A stretch of 53,075 nucleotides of DNA. Source: Clostridia bacterium (GTDB taxonomy: Bacteria; Bacillota; Clostridia; Oscillospirales; Acutalibacteraceae). The notes beneath the pieces are model-generated. The model was given only the letters and a program-made list of their open reading frames with translations, did not search any database and was not told the origin of the DNA. This document shows, piece after piece, positions 26,081 through 35,501 of this stretch. Positions within the stretch are counted from its first letter, which is position 1; each line of letters starts with the position of its first letter. The stretch lies in contig JAILMJ010000083.1 of NCBI GenBank assembly GCA_024692685.1, positions 1 through 53,075 of the forward strand, written 5' to 3'. The translations under genes and the position numbers were made by a program.

Positions 26081-27991
26081 TCACCAAATTTTCTTTGAAT
26101 TGACATCAGCAAGCGCCAGATCGATAAAATCGGAGACCTTCATTGAGCCGATATCGCCCTCGCCTCTCCTGCGCACGGAAACAGTTCCTTCTTCCTGCTC
26201 CTTGTCACCGACAACAAGCATATAGGGAATCTTCTGAAGCTGCGCTTCGCGGAGTTTGTAACCGAGTTTTTCGCTTCTGTCATCGGAGTCAGCTCTGAGT
26301 TTAACCTGACGGAGCTGCTCGCAGACCTTTTTTGCGTATTCCTGATGACGGTCGGCTATGGGAAGGACCTTCACCTGCTCGGGAGCCAGCCAGAGCGGAA
26401 ACGCGCCCGCGAAATGCTCTGTAATTACGCCGATGAATCTTTCAACGGAACCGAACACAACTCTGTGAATCATAACTGGAGTGTGCTTTTCTCCGTCCGC
26501 ACCGGTATATTCGAGATTGAATCTTCCGGGAAGCTGATAATCAAGCTGGATGGTGCCGCACTGCCAGGTTCTGCCGAGGCAGTCCTTGATGTGGAAATCA
26601 AGCTTCGGGCCGTAGAAAGCGCCGTCGCCTTCGTTTACGATGTATGTTTTTCCTATTCCGGTTATCGCATCGGCAAGCGCCTTGGTTGCTATTTCCCAAT
26701 CCTCCAGAGAGCCGATATGGTCCTCGGGCATTGTTGAAAGTTCAATCTCATAGGGCAGACCGAACAGATCGTATACCTCGTCAAACAGGCGCGCAATTCT
26801 GATAACCTCGTCGGTAATCTGCTCGGGAGCGAGCAGGATGTGCGCGTCGTCCTGAGTGAAGCATCTCACTCTGAAAAGACCGTGAAGAGCGCCCGAAAGC
26901 TCATTTCTGTGAACCTTGCCGAGTTCTCTGTAACGGAGCGGAAGCTCTTTGTATGAATGAGGCTCAAGGTCATAAACAAGGATAGCGCCGGGACAGTTCA
27001 TCGGCTTTATGGCAAAATCCTCACCCTCGATTTCCGTTGTGAACATATCGTCATGATAATGCTCCCAGTGGCCGGAGGTTTCCCAGAGCGAACGTTTCAT
27101 AATCTGCGGGGTGGATATTTCGAGGTAGTCCCACTTGTTATGAACTTCCTGCCAGTAATCAATGAGAGTATTGCGCAGTACCATTCCCTTGGGCAGATAG
27201 AACGGCATACCCGGGGCCTCATCGCGCAGGGTAAACAGACCGAGCTCCCTGCCGAGCTTTCTGTGGTCTCTCTTCTTTGCCTCCTCTATAGCTTCAAGGT
27301 AGGCATCGAGGTCGTCCTTTTTGGTGAAAGCGGTAGCATAAATGCGCTGAAGCATCTTGTTCTTTTCGCTTCCTCTCCAATACGCCCCGGTGGCGGATGT
27401 AAGCTTGAATGCTTTTATCTTTCCGGTTGACGCTACGTGAGGACCGGCGCACAGTTCGGTAAACTCGCCCTGCTTGTAAAAGCTTATGTTTTCACCGTTT
27501 TCGGCGTGCTCTTTGACAAGCTCAACCTTATAGATTTCGCCCTTGTCCTCATAGTATTTTACGGCTTCTTCCGGAGTCATTTCAAATCTTTCAAGGGGAA
27601 GATTTTCCTTGATGATTTTTTTCATCTCTTCCTCAATTTTTGCAAGATCCTCCTGAGTGAAGGGAACCGGAACATCAAAATCATAATAAAATCCGTTTTC
27701 TATGGACGGGCCTATTGCAAGCTTTGCCTCGGGGAAAAGTCTTTTGACTGCCTGGGCGAGAACGTGGGACGCGGTATGTCTGTAAGTCCTCTTGCCGTCA
27801 TCATCGTCAAACGTAAGAATTTCAAGAGAACAGTCCCTGTCGATGGGTGTTCTCAGATCTTTGACCTCTCCGTCAATTTTGCATACACACGCATTTCTTG
27901 CAAGACCGCCGCTGATACTCTCGGCTATCTGCATAGCAGTTGTTCCGTTTTCAAATTCTCTGACTTCGTCTCTCAATTTTACTTTAACCAT
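26081..27991 (-). CDS. thrS: Threonyl-tRNA synthetase
   Basis: This 636-residue class II synthetase charges tRNA-Thr. The N-terminal TGS domain (first 60 residues) is followed by the editing domain with HTASHVLAQAVKRLFP, where the HxxxH metal motif edits mis-charged Ser-tRNA. The catalytic core shows motif 2 (FRVRCFTQDDAHIL), the Zn-ligand MNCPG Cys and GSVERFIGVITEH (motif 3). A C-terminal anticodon-binding domain (VKVLPIADRHQEYA onward) completes it. Expression is controlled by the T-box leader at 28044-28268. Confidence 0.98.
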   Translation of the reverse strand: MVKVKLRDEVREFENGTTAMQIAESISGGLARNACVCKIDGEVKDLRTPIDRDCSLEILTFDDDDGKRTYRHTASHVLAQAVKRLFPEAKLAIGPSIENGFYYDFDVPVPFTQEDLAKIEEEMKKIIKENLPLERFEMTPEEAVKYYEDKGEIYKVELVKEHAENGENISFYKQGEFTELCAGPHVASTGKIKAFKLTSATGAYWRGSEKNKMLQRIYATAFTKKDDLDAYLEAIEEAKKRDHRKLGRELGLFTLRDEAPGMPFYLPKGMVLRNTLIDYWQEVHNKWDYLEISTPQIMKRSLWETSGHWEHYHDDMFTTEIEGEDFAIKPMNCPGAILVYDLEPHSYKELPLRYRELGKVHRNELSGALHGLFRVRCFTQDDAHILLAPEQITDEVIRIARLFDEVYDLFGLPYEIELSTMPEDHIGSLEDWEIATKALADAITGIGKTYIVNEGDGAFYGPKLDFHIKDCLGRTWQCGTIQLDYQLPGRFNLEYTGADGEKHTPVMIHRVVFGSVERFIGVITEHFAGAFPLWLAPEQVKVLPIADRHQEYAKKVCEQLRQVKLRADSDDRSEKLGYKLREAQLQKIPYMLVVGDKEQEEGTVSVRRRGEGDIGSMKVSDFIDLALADVNSKKIW

Positions 27992-28043
27992 ATTTCCTGC
28001 CTTTCCGGGAAAGCGGTTATGCTTCCCTGTGTATAATAAAAAA

Positions 28044-28268
28044 CCCCACCCTGATAACAGGATGAGGCATAATTACAGTCCCACGGTTCCACCCGTTTTT
28101 CGGCATAAGCCGACTCTCAACTGCCTTAACGCGGCACTTACGGCGCTCCTTGTTTCGGAGGCTCTCGACAGTGGTGACCTAAGCTGCTGTTTACCGCTCT
28201 TGCAGCCGGGAAGCGGTTCTCTGAAAAACTGCTTTTGCTTCGGCTTCTGTCTCACCGATTTAATATGC
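28044..28268 (-). promoter_or_regulatory. T-box riboswitch leader of thrS
   Basis: The leader carries a textbook T-box, GGGTGGAACCGTGGGAC (minus strand, 28078-28094), containing the TGGAACC bulge that pairs with the NCCA end of uncharged tRNA. It is followed by a terminator stem CCTCATCCTG/CAGGGTGGGG (28058-28067 and 28044-28053) with a T run. Upstream lies a long stem I region. An ACC triplet in GGTCACCACTG on its 3' side is a candidate Thr specifier, though I could not fold the stem to prove it. Uncharged tRNA-Thr should switch on thrS. Confidence 0.93.
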
Positions 28269-28274
28269 AAGTCT

Positions 28275-28303
28275 ATACTAACACCATATATTGATGTTGT
28301 CAA
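28275..28303 (-). promoter_or_regulatory. Promoter of the thrS T-box transcript
   Basis: On the minus strand a perfect TTGACA (28298-28303), a 17-base spacer and TAGTAT (28275-28280) lie immediately before the T-box leader. Confidence 0.85.
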
Positions 28304-28334
28304 TATTTTTTTATACCAAATATAAACAAAAAAC

Positions 28335-28363
28335 TTGACATAATGAAGTTATAAGTATATTAT
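28335..28363 (+). promoter_or_regulatory. Promoter of rny
   Basis: A perfect TTGACA (28335-28340), a 17-base spacer and TATTAT (28358-28363) point away from thrS, giving a divergent promoter pair. A weaker second candidate is TTGACA at 28432-28437, 17 bases, then CGATAT. Confidence 0.8.
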
Positions 28364-28369
28364 TTATAT

Positions 28370-28645
28370 AATGGTGTTATTGTGTGCCGATTGTGCGGCA
28401 CACGCCGGTTGAATACGGTATGCATATCCGTTTGACAGTAGCGGAATATGTTTTCGATATACGGTTAATTGATTAACCGGGAGATTTCCGCCCGGATGTG
28501 CGTGCGTCAGTCTGTCTTAACGGGCAGCACGGTGAAATGGCATCATTCTTAAAAATTAAATGTGAATAACTGCGGCGCTCACAGCGCCGGATTATCCGGA
28601 TACCGGCAATGAAACGGGGTATCCGGAAGAAGGAGGAATAGTTTT
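28370..28645 (+). promoter_or_regulatory. Long structured 5' leader of rny
   Basis: About 275 bases without a convincing gene separate the promoter from the rny start codon. Four hairpins are visible: GTGTGCCG/CGGCACAC (28382-28403), GGTTAA/TTAACC (28463-28478), CGGCGCT/AGCGCCG (28573-28589) and TCCGGATACC/GGTATCCGGA (28595-28627). The last ends 3 bases before the Shine-Dalgarno AGGAGG (28631-28636). None has a T run, so these are not terminators. It resembles no riboswitch I recognise. Confidence 0.55.
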
Positions 28646-30196
28646 TTGCAATGGATCAGCATCGTATGTGCGGTAGCCGGTTTAATAATCGGAGCCATTG
28701 CCGGCTTTTTCATAGGCACTGCACATCGCAAAAGAGTTGCCGAAGCAGCGATAGGTTCAGCGGAAAAAGAAGCAGCCAAAATCGTGAGTGATGCGCTTTC
28801 AGCTGCAGAGGCAAAGAAAAAAGAAGCAATTCTTGAAGCCAAGGATGAAATACACAAACAGCGCAGCGAAACAGAAAAAGAACTGCGTGAAAGAAGGTCC
28901 GAGGTACAAAGACTCGAAAAGCGCATAACTCAAAAGGAAGAGAATCTCGACAAAAAAAGCGATAATCTCGAGAAAAAGGAGGAAATCCTTGACGGCAAGA
29001 TAAAAACTGCCGAAGCAAAGCTCGAAGAACTCGAAACGATGAAGAAGAGCCAGCTTGAAATCCTCGAAAGAATATCCGGATTCACTCAGGAGCAGGCAAA
29101 ATCTTACATCATTACCCAGCTCGACGATAAACTTGATCATGAAAAAGCGGTCAAGATTAAGGAATACGAGCAGAAAACAAGAGACGAATCAGACAGCATA
29201 GCAAGAGAAATCATTACCACTGCAATCCAGCGGTGCGCGGCTGACCACGCCGCCGAGGCCACCGTGTCCGTCGTTCCCCTTCCGAACGACGAAATGAAGG
29301 GCAGGATAATAGGCAGAGAAGGAAGAAATGTTCGCACAATAGAGATGATCACAGGTGTCAGCCTTATAATCGATGACACTCCCGAGGTCATCACAATCTC
29401 ATCCTTCGACCCGGTCAGAAGAGAGGTCGCAAGAGTCACTCTTGAGAAGCTTATTCAGGACGGAAGAATCCATCCCGCCAGAATTGAAGAACTCTATGAA
29501 AAAGCAAAGCGCGAGGTTGAACAGACTATCAAGCAAACAGGTGAACGAGCCGTCATTGAGGCAGGCGTCAACAACGTCAATCCCGAAATAGTCAAGCTCC
29601 TCGGCAGACTTAAATACCGCACAAGTTACGGTCAGAACGTTCTTAAGCATTCACTTGAAGTTTCATATATTGCCGGTCTTATGGCGGCAGAACTCGGCAG
29701 TGATGTCAAGAGCGCAAAGAGAGCCGGCCTGCTTCATGATATAGGCAAGGCGCTCGACCACGAAATGGAGGGAACTCACGTTTCCCTCGGCGTTGAATTT
29801 GCGAAGAGATACAAAGAAAACGATATCATTGTCAACGCCATTGAAGCTCATCACGGCGGTGCAGAACCCAAGAGCACTACCGCAGTCCTTGTCCAGGCAG
29901 CCGATGCCATTTCGGCCGCAAGACCCGGAGCAAGAAGAGAAGATCTTCAGAATTACATCAAGAGACTTGAGTCGCTTGAAAATATCGCTACCTCATTTGA
30001 GGGCGTTGAACGCTCGTTTGCCATCCAGGCAGGCAGAGAAGTCAGAATCATTGTTAAGCCCGATATGGTCAGCGATGATAAAATGGTCATCATGGCCAAA
30101 GAAATTGCCGAAAAAATCGAAAATTCAATGGATTATCCCGGCGAAATCAAGGTTAACCTTATCAGAGAAACAAGGGCTTTCGGCGTAGCGAAATAA
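28646..30196 (+). CDS. rny: Ribonuclease Y
   Basis: This 516-residue membrane-anchored endoribonuclease initiates mRNA decay in many Firmicutes. It has an N-terminal transmembrane helix (about residues 3-25), a long charged coiled coil (about 30-180), a KH domain with [20 protein letters not shown], and an HD domain with [22 protein letters not shown] and the AHHGG segment. The start is a TTG at 28646, 9 bases after a perfect AGGAGG; this matches the family's short N terminus and no ATG is suitable. A terminator hairpin lies between it and ymdB. The weak start codon and the structured leader hint at tight expression control. Confidence 0.97.
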   Translation: MQWISIVCAVAGLIIGAIAGFFIGTAHRKRVAEAAIGSAEKEAAKIVSDALSAAEAKKKEAILEAKDEIHKQRSETEKELRERRSEVQRLEKRITQKEENLDKKSDNLEKKEEILDGKIKTAEAKLEELETMKKSQLEILERISGFTQEQAKSYIITQLDDKLDHEKAVKIKEYEQKTRDESDSIAREIITTAIQRCAADHAAEATVSVVPLPNDEMKGRIIGREGRNVRTIEMITGVSLIIDDTPEVITISSFDPVRREVARVTLEKLIQDGRIHPARIEELYEKAKREVEQTIKQTGERAVIEAGVNNVNPEIVKLLGRLKYRTSYGQNVLKHSLEVSYIAGLMAAELGSDVKSAKRAGLLHDIGKALDHEMEGTHVSLGVEFAKRYKENDIIVNAIEAHHGGAEPKSTTAVLVQAADAISAARPGARREDLQNYIKRLESLENIATSFEGVERSFAIQAGREVRIIVKPDMVSDDKMVIMAKEIAEKIENSMDYPGEIKVNLIRETRAFGVAK

Positions 30197-30202
30197 TCAT
30201 TG

Positions 30203-30234
30203 AGCGGAGACCGAAGAATCGGCCTCCGCTTTTT
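30203..30234 (+). terminator. Intrinsic terminator between rny and ymdB
   Basis: AGCGGAG-A-CCGA (30203-30214) pairs with TCGG-C-CTCCGCT (30219-30230) around an AGAA loop, followed by four more Ts. It probably ends or attenuates the rny transcript. Confidence 0.8.
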
Positions 30235-30253
30235 CAGCAAGAAGGATGGATTT

Positions 30254-31021
30254 ATGAATATACTGGCTATCGGTGACGTTGTATCGGAGATAGGATGCAA
30301 TTTTGTCAGGCAGAAACTGCCCTCACTTAAAAAGGTCAAGGGGATTGATCTTTGCATTGCAAACGGTGAAAACTCGGCTGTGGGAAACGGTATCACACCA
30401 CATTCCGCGCAGTTTTTATTTGACAGCGGAGTGGATGTCATAACAACGGGAAACCATGCGTTCCGCAGGAAAGAGATCTATGATTTTTTTGACACCGAAA
30501 AGAATATAATCCGCCCTGAGAATTATTATGTCAATGCACCGGGCAAGGGTTATGTTACGGTAGATCTCGGCTATTCATCGGTAACCGTCATCAATTTGAG
30601 CGGAAGCATATATATGGACACCTGTGACAATCCGTTCATGGCAGCGGACTCCATTCTGGAAAAAATAAACAGCAAAATTATTATGGTTGATTTTCACGCA
30701 GAGGCAACCTCAGAAAAGGGAGCTATGGCCTATTATCTTGACGGAAGAGTTTCCGGTATTTTCGGAACCCACACCCATGTTATGACTGCCGACGCAAAAA
30801 TTCTCCCCGGCTCCACGGGATTTATAACAGACATCGGAATGACAGGGCCGAAGAATTCCATCCTAGGTGTCAAGCCTGAAATCTCTGTCAACCGTCTGAA
30901 AACCGGAATGCCCGCAAGATTTGACACGGCGGAGGGCGAATGTATGATGAACGCCTGTGTATTCGGAATTGACAACAGCAGCGGAAAATGCATAAGTATT
31001 GAACCGCTGATTATTGAGTAA
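30254..31021 (+). CDS. ymdB: YmdB-family metallophosphoesterase
   Basis: This 255-residue protein belongs to the TIGR00282/YmdB family; the B. subtilis member hydrolyses 2',3'-cyclic nucleotides and affects motility and biofilm choices. Metal-site motifs are IGDVV near residue 6, NGENSAVGNGIT, TTGNHAF, DFHAEATSEK and FGTHTHV. The ATG at 30254 has AAGGA 8 bases upstream; longer in-frame starts fall in the terminator. The rny-ymdB order is conserved in Firmicutes, which supports both calls. Confidence 0.94.
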   Translation: MNILAIGDVVSEIGCNFVRQKLPSLKKVKGIDLCIANGENSAVGNGITPHSAQFLFDSGVDVITTGNHAFRRKEIYDFFDTEKNIIRPENYYVNAPGKGYVTVDLGYSSVTVINLSGSIYMDTCDNPFMAADSILEKINSKIIMVDFHAEATSEKGAMAYYLDGRVSGIFGTHTHVMTADAKILPGSTGFITDIGMTGPKNSILGVKPEISVNRLKTGMPARFDTAEGECMMNACVFGIDNSSGKCISIEPLIIE

Positions 31022-31027
31022 AAAATT

Positions 31028-31738
31028 ATGCAGAAATTATTGAGTTATATGCGTGCCGCCTGTCAGAAGTATAATCTGATAGAAAACGGGGACAGGATTG
31101 CCGTGGCTGTCAGCGGCGGCAAGGATTCCCTTGCGCTTCTGGCCGCATTGGCGCGCATGAAGTCTTTCTATCCCGAAAAATATGAAATTGTCGCTGTCAC
31201 GGTTGATATGCGCTTCGGCAATAAAGACGGAGACTTTTCACCGATAAAAGAGCTCTGCGACAAACTCGGAGTGGAATATCATATCAGAAGCACGGATCTT
31301 GCCCGCCTCATCTTCGAGGTGCGTAACGAAAAGAATCCCTGCTCCCTTTGCGCAAAAATGCGCAGGGGCGCAATTCACAATGCTGCGCTTGAACTCGGCT
31401 GCAACAAGGTGGCTCTCGGGCATCATCTCGACGACATAGCCGAAACCTTTGTAATGAATTTATTCATAGGCGCAAGCCTTGACTGCTTTATGCCCGTTAC
31501 CTACCTGTCAAGAAAGCAAATCACAGTTATAAGGCCTATGATTTTTGCGCGTGAAAGCGACTGCGCAAGGGTCGCGCGCAAGGAACAGCTTCCGGTTATA
31601 AAAAGCAAATGCCCCGCGGACAAAACCACGGAGCGTGAGGAAACAAAACTGTTTTTATCTTCTCTCGAAAAGAAATACGGCAATGTCAGGAAGAAAATCC
31701 TGGAAGCAATGCAAAAAAAGGAAATCAACGGATATTGA
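31028..31738 (+). CDS. TtcA/TilS-superfamily PP-loop ATPase (tRNA thiolation-like)
   Basis: This 236-residue N-type ATP pyrophosphatase has the PP-loop VAVSGGKDSLALLAAL (residues 26-41), a CSLCAKMRRG segment whose CxxC resembles the Fe-S cysteines of TtcA, and GHHLDDIAETFVMNLF. A third Cys lies in KSKCPADKTTERE. The architecture matches the TtcA group, which thiolates cytidine 32 of tRNA. Clostridial members are often of unproven specificity, so the RNA target is not certain. It starts 6 bases after ymdB and ends 3 bases from the convergent hydF stop. Confidence 0.87.
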   Translation: MQKLLSYMRAACQKYNLIENGDRIAVAVSGGKDSLALLAALARMKSFYPEKYEIVAVTVDMRFGNKDGDFSPIKELCDKLGVEYHIRSTDLARLIFEVRNEKNPCSLCAKMRRGAIHNAALELGCNKVALGHHLDDIAETFVMNLFIGASLDCFMPVTYLSRKQITVIRPMIFARESDCARVARKEQLPVIKSKCPADKTTEREETKLFLSSLEKKYGNVRKKILEAMQKKEINGY

Positions 31739-31741
31739 GAT

Positions 31742-32926
31742 TCAGCTCTCAAAGACTTCAAGAGAACGGTCCAGTATTCCATGCATTTGAGCTATGGCGA
31801 TCCCGTAATTTACTATGGGAACGCCTTTTTCTTTTGCCTTCTCGATACGGCTGTGCATCTCTTTTTCGTTGAGCATACAGCCGCCGCAGTGAACAATGAG
31901 CGAGATTCCGCTCAGATTATCCGGGAATTCTCCGCCCGAAGTAAACAGATAGCCCGGTTTGACTCCTGTATATTTTTCTATCCAGCCGGGAAGCTTTACT
32001 GTACCGATATCGTTGCACTGTCTGTGATGGGTACAGCCCTCTGATATGAGAACCGTATCCCCGCTTTTAAGCCCGGAAAGTGCCCTTGCTCCCTTCACAA
32101 GCTCGCCGAGTTCGCCCTTATATCTTGCGAAAAGGATTGAGAACGAGGTGAGACGGGTACTGCGGGAAACGATTTTGCCGACCTGCTCAAAAACCTGCGA
32201 GTCCGTTATTACCAGAGCAGGCGGTTCCTTAAGCGACGACAGCGTCTGTTTAAGTTCCTCAGGCCGGCAGCAAACCGCCGTGCAGTGATAATCAAGAAGC
32301 TCTCTCAGAGTAAGCTGCTGAGGGAGGATGATCCGCCCTTTCGGCGACGACCCGTCTATCGGAATCACGAGTACAACAGTATCGCCGGGCATAATGAGGT
32401 CAGCAACAATCAGTTTGCTGTTCTTCACCTCATCCGCAAAAGCGGAAAGTCTGTTTTTCAGTTCCTCAATACCGTATCCCGTTACTGAACTTGTATAAAT
32501 CTCATTCTCCGTGTTTTGAGGAACCTCAGCCATCAGGTCGGCTTTGGTATAGGCAATCACAAAGGGAACATTTCTGCGGCTGAATATTCCGGTCAGTTCC
32601 TTTTCCCATTCACCGGATCCTTCGCATCCGTCGGCAACAATTACCGCTATATCGGTTTTGCGTATTTCATTTTTTGATTTCCCGGTTCTTTTTTCGCCGA
32701 GCAAGCCCTCATCGTCTATTCCGGGTGTGTCGGTTATAAGCACAGGCCCGAGAGGCAGAAGCTCCATAGCCTTTTTAACGGGATCCGTTGTTGTGCCCTT
32801 GATTTCGGAAACAACGCTCAACTCCTGACCGGTCACGGCATTGACAAGGCTTGACTTTCCTGCGTTTCTCCTGCCGAAAAAGCTTATATGAATTCTCTCG
32901 GCGCTGACAGTATCGTTAAGTCCCAT
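31742..32926 (-). CDS. hydF: [FeFe]-hydrogenase maturation GTPase HydF
   Basis: This 394-residue scaffold GTPase assembles and delivers the 2Fe subcluster to HydA. The N-terminal G domain has the P-loop GRRNAGKS (residues 18-25), GTTTDPV (switch I), DTPGIDD and TKAD. The C-terminal cluster domain shows CTHHRQC and the HCGGC motif, matching the CxH...HCxxC ligands of HydF. It is the last gene of the hydE-hydG-hydF set, 9 bases after hydG. Its stop lies 3 bases from the convergent TtcA-like gene, with no terminator visible between them. Confidence 0.96.
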   Translation of the reverse strand: MGLNDTVSAERIHISFFGRRNAGKSSLVNAVTGQELSVVSEIKGTTTDPVKKAMELLPLGPVLITDTPGIDDEGLLGEKRTGKSKNEIRKTDIAVIVADGCEGSGEWEKELTGIFSRRNVPFVIAYTKADLMAEVPQNTENEIYTSSVTGYGIEELKNRLSAFADEVKNSKLIVADLIMPGDTVVLVIPIDGSSPKGRIILPQQLTLRELLDYHCTAVCCRPEELKQTLSSLKEPPALVITDSQVFEQVGKIVSRSTRLTSFSILFARYKGELGELVKGARALSGLKSGDTVLISEGCTHHRQCNDIGTVKLPGWIEKYTGVKPGYLFTSGGEFPDNLSGISLIVHCGGCMLNEKEMHSRIEKAKEKGVPIVNYGIAIAQMHGILDRSLEVFES

Positions 32927-32935
32927 AAAAACACC

Positions 32936-34399
32936 TTAAAATCTGAAATCGCGTCTGTTTGAGTTCTTTATCGCTTCTATATTCTGCTTTGCTATATTCA
33001 TAACATTTTCCTTGGGTATCTTTTTAAGCTCTTTCTCAATGAGTTCATAGCCGATTTTCTTTGTTTCGGGGCTTGCATAATCCTCAAGATACTCAGTGAG
33101 CGTCATAAGGGCATTGGGGTGACAGCAGTTAAGAATCTGGCCGCTCTTGCAAAGGCTCATAAACCTGTCACCGGTTCTGCCGGCTCTGTAACAGGCCGTA
33201 CAGAATGACGGAATATGGTCCATCTCCATAAGCCAGCGGACAACTTCATCAAGGGTTCTCTGGTCCGAAACATCAAACTGCTCTGAATCGTGGGGGCGTT
33301 CTTCCTCAGTGTATCCGCCGACTGAAGTACGGGAAGCTCCGCTTATCTGGGAGATACCGTAGTCAAGCACTTTGCCTCTGACTGCCTCGCTTTCACGTGT
33401 GGATATAATCATACCGGTATAGGGAACGGCAATCCGGATGCAGGCGATTATCTTGGCAAACATCTCATCGGATATGCTGTTATCAAATGCGCTGGGATCT
33501 ATATCATCGGCGTGCTTTACCCTGGGAACACTGATCGTATGAGGGCCTACTCCGTGGACAGCCTCAAGATGCTCGGCGTGCATAAGAAGACCTGCAAACT
33601 CATATTTGTAACCTTCAAGCCCGAATAATACGCCTAATCCGACATCGTCAATGCCGCCTTCCATGGCTCTGTCCATAGCCTCTGTATGATAATCATAGTC
33701 GTGCTTCGGACCTGTCGGATGAAGCTCAAGATAGCTCTTTTTATTGTAGGTTTCCTGGAAGAGAATATAAGTGCCGATGCCGGCATCTTTGAGCATACGG
33801 TATTCCTCAACCGTTGTGGCGGCGATGTTCACATTCACTCTGCGGATGTCACCGTTCTTGTGATGAACGGAATAAATGGTATTGATACATTCAAGAATAT
33901 ACTCGATGGGGTTATTTACCGGGTCTTCGCCTGCTTCAATGGCAAGCCTTTTGTGGCCCATATCCTGAAGGGCTATTACTTCATTCCTTACCTGCTCCTG
34001 TGTGAGCTTTACTCTCTTTATATGCTTATTTTTGTAATGGTAAGGGCAGTAAAGGCAGCCGTTGACGCAGTAGTTTGAGAGGTAAAGAGGAGCGAACAGA
34101 ACTATACGGTTGCCGTAGAAAGCAAGCTTGATTTCATTCGCGAGTTTATACATCTCCTCAATTTTTTCGGGTATTTCACAAGCGAGCAGAACCGATGCCT
34201 CTCTGTGAGTAAGTCCTGAACACCTGTATCCGTTGCCCTCCCTTTTCGGCTTTGCTTTTTCAAGGAGGGAGTCAATAAGCTCAACATTGTTTTTGTTTGC
34301 CTCGGCATATGCAAGGGTTTCAAGGATTTCTTCGTGATTGATAAATTCTTCGGCGTGAAGAGATTTGGGATTGTAAACAGCCATTGTTAATTGCCTCAC
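32936..34399 (-). CDS. hydG: [FeFe]-hydrogenase H-cluster radical SAM maturase HydG
   Basis: This 487-residue radical SAM tyrosine lyase makes the CO and CN ligands of the H-cluster from tyrosine. The radical SAM cluster motif is CVNGCLYCPYHYKNK (CxxxCxxC). The C-terminal auxiliary-cluster cysteines appear in CTACYRAGRTGDRFM and LNCCHPNALMTL, which distinguishes HydG from the related ThiH. It lies 9 bases after hydE and 9 before hydF. Confidence 0.97.
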   Translation of the reverse strand: MRQLTMAVYNPKSLHAEEFINHEEILETLAYAEANKNNVELIDSLLEKAKPKREGNGYRCSGLTHREASVLLACEIPEKIEEMYKLANEIKLAFYGNRIVLFAPLYLSNYCVNGCLYCPYHYKNKHIKRVKLTQEQVRNEVIALQDMGHKRLAIEAGEDPVNNPIEYILECINTIYSVHHKNGDIRRVNVNIAATTVEEYRMLKDAGIGTYILFQETYNKKSYLELHPTGPKHDYDYHTEAMDRAMEGGIDDVGLGVLFGLEGYKYEFAGLLMHAEHLEAVHGVGPHTISVPRVKHADDIDPSAFDNSISDEMFAKIIACIRIAVPYTGMIISTRESEAVRGKVLDYGISQISGASRTSVGGYTEEERPHDSEQFDVSDQRTLDEVVRWLMEMDHIPSFCTACYRAGRTGDRFMSLCKSGQILNCCHPNALMTLTEYLEDYASPETKKIGYELIEKELKKIPKENVMNIAKQNIEAIKNSNRRDFRF

Positions 34400-34408
34400 T
34401 TTCAGAGT

Positions 34409-35464
34409 TCACTTTATTATATCGCCTCTCGACGAAACTATTCTGTATCCTATGGAATTCATACGCCTTTCAAGACAGACGGCGCATTGGGCTGATTCTT
34501 CTCCGGTGCAGATTTTATTATCGTATAGCGAATACTTATTTCTTACCGCAACCGGAGAAAGATTCGGCATCACAACATTCGCTCCGGCCAGTATTCCCAT
34601 TTCGCGTCCGTCGGGGTCAACTGTTCCGAGGGCAGTTGTGGAGGGTAAAAGAAGATTGGGCTGAGTAAGCCTGAGCAAAGAAAGCAGATATACTGTCTGC
34701 TCGGCAGTACCGGGCGGCTCATTCTCAAAAGGAGTGCCGGCAGCGGGAATAAACGGACCTATTCCGCACATATCCGGCCTGAAGTCAGCCACGAATTTCA
34801 GATCCTTCGCAAGAGTAAGAGAAGTCTGAAACGGCGAACCTACCATAAACCCGCAACCGACCTGAAATCCTATTTCTTTCAGATCCCTGAGACAGCGCAT
34901 ACGGTTATCAAAGGACATTGAAGGCGGATGGAGCTTTTCATAGTGCTCCCTGTCGGCGGTTTCGTGGCGCAGAAGATACCTGTCGGCTCCCGCTTCGAAC
35001 ATACGGGCATAATCCTCACGCGGATATTCTCCGAGAGACAGAGTGATTGCGCAGTCGGGGTAGGCCGAATGAACAGACGAAACAAGCTCACAGATTTCAT
35101 CAACGGAGAATATCCCCTCTCCGCCCTGGAGCACGAAGGTTCTGTATCCGAGACTGTATCCTTCTCGGCAGCAATCCATTATTTCAGCCTTTGTCAGCTT
35201 ATATCTGTCACATTTCTTATTCGATTTTCTTATGCCGCAGTAAAAGCAGTCGTTCCGGCAATAATTGCCGATTTCTATCAGGCCCCTCAGGTAAATATCT
35301 CTGCCGTAAATCTCCGTGCGCACTTTATCCGCAAGGGAAGCGGCAACAGCCCGGGTTTTCTCGTTCTGTCCTTCAATAATCACCCGGTATTCGTCAAGGC
35401 TGAGTCTTTCACCCGCTGCAAGGCGCCCAATCAGCTCTGCGGCTGTTCCGGTTTTTTTATCCAT
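34409..35464 (-). CDS. hydE: [FeFe]-hydrogenase H-cluster radical SAM maturase HydE
   Basis: This 351-residue radical SAM enzyme of H-cluster assembly has the cluster motif CRNDCFYCGIRKSNKKC, then YRTFVLQGGEG and the TIM-barrel strands. The length matches HydE and BioB-like relatives. The ATG at 35464 is unusual: it lies 12 bases after a hairpin with a T run (35469-35501) and has no Shine-Dalgarno sequence. A leaderless or attenuated transcript is possible, or a short undetected upstream start. No hydA gene is in the window. Confidence 0.96.
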   Translation of the reverse strand: MDKKTGTAAELIGRLAAGERLSLDEYRVIIEGQNEKTRAVAASLADKVRTEIYGRDIYLRGLIEIGNYCRNDCFYCGIRKSNKKCDRYKLTKAEIMDCCREGYSLGYRTFVLQGGEGIFSVDEICELVSSVHSAYPDCAITLSLGEYPREDYARMFEAGADRYLLRHETADREHYEKLHPPSMSFDNRMRCLRDLKEIGFQVGCGFMVGSPFQTSLTLAKDLKFVADFRPDMCGIGPFIPAAGTPFENEPPGTAEQTVYLLSLLRLTQPNLLLPSTTALGTVDPDGREMGILAGANVVMPNLSPVAVRNKYSLYDNKICTGEESAQCAVCLERRMNSIGYRIVSSRGDIIK

Positions 35465-35468
35465 ATAA

Positions 35469-35501
35469 TAAAAAATGAGCCGATTACCCTGAGGTCGGCT
35501 C
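35469..35501 (-). terminator. Terminator-like hairpin directly before hydE (possible attenuator)
   Basis: On the minus strand GAGCCGA (35495-35501) pairs with TCGGCTC (35477-35483) around an 11-base loop and is followed by ATTTTTT. The T run ends a few bases before the hydE ATG, between the TM1266-family gene and hydE. Confidence 0.7.

Noticed and set aside
28368-28410. Short leader peptide (13 codons) before rny
   Set aside because: There is no Shine-Dalgarno sequence, and the frame lies across a perfect hairpin.
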